Part shown: positions 58,200 through 64,000 of the stretch, in pieces | Numbering within the stretch: the stretch's first letter is position 1 | Layout: the number at the start of each line of letters is the position of its first letter | Assembly (NCBI GenBank): GCA_032164245.1 | Contig: JAVMKO010000003.1 | Span: 11,852,651-11,916,650 of the forward strand | Length of the DNA stretch: 64,000 nt | Source of the DNA: Sternotherus odoratus | Lineage: Eukaryota > Chordata > Testudines > Kinosternidae | Direction of reading: 5' to 3' | The notes under the pieces: generated by a model | The model's database searches: none | The model's input: only the letters and a program-made list of their open reading frames with translations | Told to the model about the DNA's origin: nothing | Program-made: the position numbers and the translations under genes

Positions 58200-58302
58200 A
58201 CGACAAAGAGTCCTGTGGCACCTAGTTAGTCTTTAAGGTGCCACAGGACTCTTTGTCACTTCTGCAATTCCAGACTAACACGGCTACCTCTGTGATTCTT
58301 TT
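58200..58302 (+). mobile_element. PLE tail copy, fold-back (5'-inverted), 103 bp
   Basis: Left arm 'gacaaagagtcctgtggcacct' (58202-58223) is the inverse of the start of the right arm ('aaggtgccacaggactctttgtc', 58235-58257). Only the right arm continues to the tail 'ccagactaacacggctacct'. A perfect 9-bp duplication CACCACTAA flanks it (58191-58199 and 58303-58311). The smallest of the four fold-back copies; its fold lies outside the hammerhead-like segment. Confidence 0.88.
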
Positions 58303-58385
58303 CACCACTAACTTTCTCATAGTGACCTTTCCAACCTCTCTCTGCCCCCTGCTGTTGACTCCATTCTAGGACTAAGCATGTAGTG

Positions 58386-58624
58386 CAGCGGTTCTCAAAC
58401 TGGGGGTCGTGAACTCCCTGCACTGCTGAAGTGTCGCCGAGACGAACGCTTTGGCTTTTGGCAGCATTTCGGCGGATATGCCATGCGCTTCAGACAGTCC
58501 ACCTGAAAAGCCGCCAAAGTGACAGTTTCCGGTTTCGGCTACTTTTCGGCGGAGACACAGGCGTCGCAGCGGCCCGCAGGGACGAGAAAAGGAGCCACCA
58601 CTTCCACAAGTTTGAGAACCGCCA
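58386..58624. mobile_element. hAT MITE, 239 bp
   Basis: CAGCGGTTCTCAAACTGGGG at the left, 'aagtttgagaaccgcca' inverted at the right, and a perfect 8-bp duplication ATGTAGTG (58378-58385 and 58625-58632). CpG-rich interior. Confidence 0.95.
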
Positions 58625-58632
58625 ATGTAGTG

Positions 58633-61600
58633 GATCCCCAAAGCGTATGATGTGCCAGGGAACCCCAAAACTCACATGTTGTAGGGCTTGAGAGACAGTT
58701 GTACACTGAGGATAGCAGTACCAGCCCAAGTTCGATAGTCCCAGAACTATGATATGTCAGATTCAAATAAATGGCAAGCCCCTGCATGTGCAGGGCTCCT
58801 GCCCTGTTGCAGAAAGCAAGGACACAATGGTCTTGCAAGCTTCTGACCCAAGGACCCATCCCCGCTGATTCCCTAATTCCAAAAGTGTGTACTGAGCTGA
58901 TTCTTTAGCAAGGACTATGATAGACAGGGCCCAACGGGACACTTGTGAAGCACAAGGCAGACTTCTGTAGTGGTACTATGGTCTAAATAACAGTGAATGA
59001 TAGTACACTTGTTGTCTATAGACTCTTGCCTAGATGGAGAAGGATGAGATGACGCTAGCCTAAGATTTCATAATGAAACTATGAGCCATAATATGGTAAA
59101 AGGACCCCATTCTGCTTCACCATTATCCCTTTGTGCAGACTCTGTATAGATAACTGCCTATATAGTACATATCCTGTGCAGAAGGTTTTGTTTTTACCAA
59201 GTGATGGATTAACACATTCATGCCATGTTATGTTCTGCTATATACAGACTAAGTAAAAATCCCACATCACAAAACCGCCCACCATTTCAAGTGGCAGTTT
59301 CAGATAGCCTTATCACACCAACAGACAGACCACCATAAAAGGTAGAAAAAAAGAAAGTAAAATAAAGCAACAATAAGTGTACCAGGAAACAGGAATGAAG
59401 CCTGCATTCCATTCCAGCCTTGGAGTGGTGACTTCATCTTTGCTGGGGTGACTTTCCACAGAGTCCAGGCCTGAATACTATTAGTAGAACAAAACAAGTG
59501 TGCCACTTCCTAAAAATAATGATGACTCAACACCTAGAGGCTCCAGTGATGTCATATGGTCAGAGAGGTTCTGGATTGTCACAGACTGTGTTTTAAAAAT
59601 GAAATAAAAAGTGCAGATCTCCATGCAAACAAAAACAAACTGCATCCCAACACGTGTCTCCTGAACCAGCCCTTTGGAACATGGAAGCTAGGACACATTC
59701 CACTCATGATGCCCAGCCACATTGCCTCCATTCCTTGCTTAGAAAGGAGCTCTGCCAAAGTGAACCTCAATTCATTTCTGCATGATCTTCATCTGAAAAG
59801 TAAAGCTGCCTATTTCAGTTCCAGAATGAATGTTATGATTTTTATACAAAAAACAGAAGCAATGCAGAAGTTCCCTGAGTTGCAATGCACCTTTAGTATT
59901 GCTAGTAGCTGCTAACAAAATTAATTCAGATACACAAGAAAAAATACTATTTATTACTAAACAACCACAAGCTTAACTATACCCACCATTGAAGTCAATA
60001 GGACTCACAGAGCTTGAAGTATGTGTTTAAATCTTTGAAGGTTCAGGGACATATGTGAATACCCTGCCCAAGCTACAGAGTTTGCTTAAGGCATGATCTT
60101 AGAGCTAATTCTATAGATTGAGACACTCAGACCACATAAAATAGCCTATATTCTCTTGAAGGCTGTGACGATAATGACCCCAATTCTGCTGCTATAGAAG
60201 TCAGCAACAAGCTTCCATCGTCTTTAATAAAAGCAGGATAATGCCCAACGTATTAATAAAGCTGACAAATTTTAAACTGGAAAAGTAACTTGAAATCATT
60301 AGCTATTCCCTGTACTGCACTTCCATTATAGCCATTCCACTGAAAGCTACAATCCTGCTTCATCAGTTCAGCTGCAGTCTTCTCTCTACCCCAACCCTCT
60401 GCACATTCATTACAGTTCTGGACATTTATTTTAAATTTAAATTGTTAATTACCTTCCCAGAACATATTCTACAATCACAGGCCAGAATCACCAAAATGAG
60501 GAGGATACAAATCATCTCCTGTTAGTACCTACATGGATTGCAGTGCTGATTCAGGGATGAATACGCTCTTCTCTCTCACTACTATTACAGGAAAAGGCAA
60601 ATCTGTAATGCAACCTTAGCTATAATGTTGCAACCAGCTACACCATGATGACCTAAACCCATAGGACTTCATCCTCTCCTCACACTTCCTTTTCCATTAG
60701 TAACTCCACCTCTTTTGATAGCATTACTCCTGATTTACATAGAACTAAGCCAGAGAAGAAGTAGTTGTAATAGTCTATCATTGACTTGACCAGAGAGACA
60801 AGTGTCTGTCCCTTCTCTGCCCATCTTACATTCCTAAGGCATCTCTGAGGTTGGTACTTAAGTATCAATACATCCTGAAGCTTGTTAAACTACAATTCTA
60901 AAGCATCTTAACAAAATAAAAAACAAAAAGTGTGCTTCAGTTACAGTGTGTTTACCAATTCCAGCCTGAAGGGAATTGTCAAGTTAAATTACAGAACTCC
61001 CACAAATGAAGGATTTACAAAGAAAACACATACACACAATGCAAAGAAATGCTGTTGTACTAAATAGAAAGATCACGAAGTGGAAAGCTTTATGGTTACA
61101 CAGAGCAATTAGTTAAGTTAAAAGCAATATACACACATCCTTAAACTGTTATCAAAGTCATGCCCTTTGGCTTCATAGCACAGCTTCCTTATCAAGGACA
61201 GGAGAGCAGCTCCTCTCATTCATCTACTCTAGCAGCCAGAAATAACAGGCCCACTTCTGCCAAATCTTACTCACAAGTAATCCCATCAGTTTCTCACAAG
61301 TGAGTAGTGACTTAAACCAATTACTTGGATCCCGTGCCTTTGCCCGGGGTTTTCATTCATTTTCCAGGAGCAAAATGCCCTGTGCCATTGCTATAAACTG
61401 GATTTTAAAAGCTACACTGCAGGATCTGAGTCCATTAGCGGCACTTATTAAAATACCAAAATGAACCAGATACTTTAGCCTAGTAAACGTACAAGATTTT
61501 ATATTAAAATCACATGTGTTCTTATCCTGCAATAGTAGTTAATAATAGAAAGGATTATGAAACCAAATCAACTGGGAACACAAGTATTTGTTCTAGGGAA

Positions 61601-62411
61601 ACCAAGTCCCTTGGTGCACATTTGTCTGACTTGAAAGCTGTAGTGTAATTCTATCTAGTCTAACATACAGACTGTGAAATAAAAGGAGAGTCCTTATTTA
61701 TCTGTAAGCAGCACTCCTTAATAACCCATGGTCATCTATGGATGCATACTCCATCCCCCAAGTGTGGACATGGCATCGGATCATCAACCTCCAAAAGCGG
61801 AGTCACTGTTCTTGACACACTCATCACGCTTGCACGTCTTCAGAGATTTCGGTCCTTTAGTTACGTGACCATCAGTTCTTTACTAAGCCATCAACTAAAC
61901 ACTGGAATGTTTCCTTTTTAAAGCTGGATTAGAACAGCTCGGTGTATGGTGTGTATAAAGGAAACTTTCAGGAGATTTTACTTATGGTTAGAGAAATCAA
62001 TTTTTCTGAAAAGATTCTACCCAAACATTCACATTTGCTTCCACCTGAATGCCCTTTTACACCACAGGAGCCAGGTAAACTAACACGCCAATCCTGCAAT
62101 GTACTGTGCACCTTTAACGCCCATTAAAATCAAGGCCCAGATTTCTAAAGGTATTTAGGCGTTGCAGTGCTTAGTGTTTTATTTAATTTTCAAAAGGGAT
62201 TTCAATGGGATTTTCACTCCTAAATCAAAGAGCAACCAACTCCCATCATCTACATCTCAAGGCGGCAGATAGGGAAACACCCTAGCAATGCGGGTCAGCT
62301 GCAAATATTCAATAAGCAGTGGCAGACCAAGTGTCAACATCTCTCAACAGAGCGTGGTGGGGTAGCTAGTGGTGCAGCTACCTCTATATTAAGACCTACG
62401 ATTGCACAATT
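58633..62411. other. Long interval without recognised gene
   Basis: Nearly 3.8 kb of mostly single-copy-looking sequence. A 119-codon frame at 59556-59915 is the longest in the window outside recognisable repeats; it has no motif I know and no splice or promoter context. An old amniote repeat fragment ('ggtatttaggcgttgc') lies at 62140-62230. Confidence 0.4.
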
Positions 62412-62419
62412 CTCTAAGG

Positions 62420-62720
62420 CAGTGTTTCCCAAAGCGTGGTACATGTACCCCTAGTGGTATGCGAAAGGGTTTCAAGGGGTACACAGCAGAATTTTTTATT
62501 TTACTTTATCATAGGCTTTTTTTAGCAGCAGAAAATAATTCATTAAAATGTAATATATAAGAATGGTGTACACTTGTACAGTAGAAATACACACAGGTTT
62601 ACATTGTAACTAATATAACACGTTCAGTTATCAAAATTATCTTTGCCGGAGAAGGGATACACCAGTAAGACAATTGTCACTAAAAGGGATACGCGAGTGT
62701 TATAAATTTGGGAAACACTG
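62420..62720. mobile_element. hAT MITE, 301 bp
   Basis: Inverted ends CAGTGTTTCCCAAAGCG and TTTGGGAAACACTG; 8-bp duplication CTCTA(A/C)GG at 62412-62419 and 62721-62728 with one mismatch. The interior is AT-rich with 'aaaagggatacgcgagtg'. Confidence 0.93.
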
Positions 62721-62728
62721 CTCTACGG

Positions 62729-63074
62729 TTATTCTCAAGAGTTTGTAGAAATTTGCTGACCACCTTCGTGCAAGTCTGGCTGCCAGCAGTAAGCACAGTT
62801 TGGGACCCCACAACAGATCATTTTCTTTATGATGCAGAGATTCAAAATATTCCCTCCTAATCCATGTTATTTACACTGGGTACATAAGACATCTTCACCT
62901 TGGAAAAAAAAAAAAAAAGATACAAAAAACCACACCAAACAAATCAGTAAAGCTATACACATGGTAATTCCACTTGCAGAACCTCAACCAAGACTGCAGG
63001 CCAGTGCCTTTAGCTGGAAGCCTGTAACCCTTTCTGCTGCTAACTTGTTGGTGCTCTGGCCTGGGAACCCATCA
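62729..63074. other. No feature recognised
   Basis: Short interval between two hAT MITEs, with a 15-base A-tract at 62904-62918. Confidence 0.4.
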
Positions 63075-63082
63075 GACTAAAG

Positions 63083-63766
63083 CAGGGGTGGGCAAACTAT
63101 GGCCCGGAGGCCACATCCGGCCGTTCAGATGTTTTAATCTGGCCCTTGAGCTGCTGCCAAGGAGTGGAGTCTGGGGCTTGCCTCACTCTGGCACTCCAGC
63201 CGGGGGCTTGCCCCACTCCACACATGCTGTGGCTCCACACTGCTCCCGGAAGCAGCAGCATGTCCCCCCTCCAGCTCCTATGGGTGGGGGCAACCAGGGG
63301 CTTTGGCACACTGCCCCTGCCCCAAGCGCCTCCCGCCCGAGCTCCCTTTGGCTGGGAACCATGCCCAATGGTTGCTGCTGGAGTGGCACCCGAGGACAGG
63401 ACAGACCAGGCAGGGCACTGAGCTGACTGGCTGCGCCTCCACATAGGAGCCAGAGGGAGGACATGCCACTGTTTTCGGGAGCTGCTTGAGGTAAGCACCA
63501 CATGGAGCCTGCACCTCTGACCCTCCTCCTGTACCCCCAACCCCTCATCCCAAACCCCACCCGAGAGCCCATTTCCCCACTCAGAGCCCTCCCCCTCCAG
63601 CACTCCAATCCCTCTACCCGAGTCAGGAGCCACCTCTATCACCCTGAACTCTTCACTTCTGGCCTCATTTCTCACCCCAACCACCAATATCGTGAGCACT
63701 CATGGCCTGCCATATAATTTCCATACCCAGATGTGGCCCTTGGGCCAAAAAGTTTACTCACCCCTG
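63083..63766. mobile_element. hAT MITE, 684 bp, GC-rich interior
   Basis: CAGGGGTGGGCAAACTATGG at the left, 'ggccaaaaagtttactcacccctg' inverted at the right; 8-bp duplication G(A/C)CTAAAG at 63075-63082 and 63767-63774 with one mismatch. The 200-codon minus frame inside is a composition artefact. Same terminus family as 2957-3696. Confidence 0.93.
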
Positions 63767-63895
63767 GCCTAAAGCCATACCTTCCCCCCACCACACAGGC
63801 TCTCTGTTCTCCAGCATAAATAAGTTTTAGTCCTGGTCTTCCAGTTTTGTCCAGGTGCCTCCTCAGACAATTCCAATGAAAACCCATGTTGACTT

Positions 63896-64000
63896 AGGGT
63901 GACCAGACAGCAAAGGTGAAAAATCAGGACAGGGAGTGGGGGATAATATAAGCCTATATAAGAAAAAGACCCAAAAATCAGGTTATCTGGTCCCCTTGTG
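63896..64000. mobile_element. Short MITE, AGGGTGACCAG family, copy 4, cut by window end
   Basis: AGGGTGACCAGACAGCAAAG, then 'tataagaaaaagacccaaaa'. The right end is reached at about 64000 ('atctggtccccttgtg') but is altered or truncated. Confidence 0.85.

Noticed and set aside
59556..59915. 119-codon frame outside recognised repeats
   Set aside because: No recognisable domain, no codon or context support, and frames of this length are expected by chance in 64 kb. Kept only as a note in the interval entry.
63097..63699. 200-codon open frame on the minus strand, the longest in the window
   Set aside because: It lies wholly inside a hAT MITE with matching ends and target duplication, overlaps other long frames on both strands, and has GC-biased, motif-free sequence.
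1..64000. CRISPR array, operon or other prokaryotic system
   Set aside because: No regularly spaced repeats with unique spacers, no dense coding strand, and abundant vertebrate retroelements.

Overview
The window is nuclear DNA of a sauropsid vertebrate, most likely a turtle. This rests on the repeat content: many CR1 LINE fragments with sauropsid-type 3' ends, Penelope-like elements (PLEs), several GC-rich solo LTR families, and numerous hAT, PIF/Harbinger and Tigger-type MITEs, whose consensus forms I recognise from turtle genomes. I find no convincing host protein-coding gene, tRNA, rRNA or snRNA. Almost all open reading frames are chance frames in repeats or GC-rich arrays. The region reads as intergenic or deep intronic DNA with repeat-free islands between insertions.

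Layout. 1-8 kb: a hAT end, a CR1 copy carrying a small non-autonomous Helitron, a PLE inside an older repeat, hAT MITEs and a solo LTR. 8-20 kb: old CR1 and MIR-like pieces, a decayed Tigger/pogo transposase (13.0-14.2 kb), a long CR1 (16.4-17.5 kb) and single-copy sequence. 20-28 kb: a weak candidate exon, two CR1 copies, a repeat family also seen at 11 kb, a PLE fragment with RT-end and GIY-YIG coding remnants, a PLE split by a CR1 that itself carries a hAT MITE, and a fold-back PLE copy. 29-34 kb: two solo LTRs of one family. 34-46 kb: MITEs, CR1 copies and single-copy blocks. 46-51 kb: a Tigger half-element, a third copy of that LTR with a nested MITE, a GC-rich minisatellite of about 120-bp units, another fold-back PLE and Harbinger-type MITEs. 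52-59 kb: a LINE scrap, two more solo LTRs, a third short fold-back PLE and a hAT MITE. 59-64 kb: mostly single-copy DNA, then two hAT MITEs and a truncated MITE at the window edge.

Strongest observations. (1) Four PLE insertions share one architecture: an intact 3' tail, an inverted 5' segment and flanking target-site duplications of about 9-14 bp. (2) Their tails carry a hammerhead-ribozyme-like fold, mutated at core positions. (3) The Helitron in the CR1 at 0.6 kb is proved by an empty-site paralogue at 39.3 kb in the same window. These point to mobile-element biology, not a gene cluster; I do not see a new multi-gene system. All repeat family names rest on motifs and remembered consensus sequences, not on a database search.
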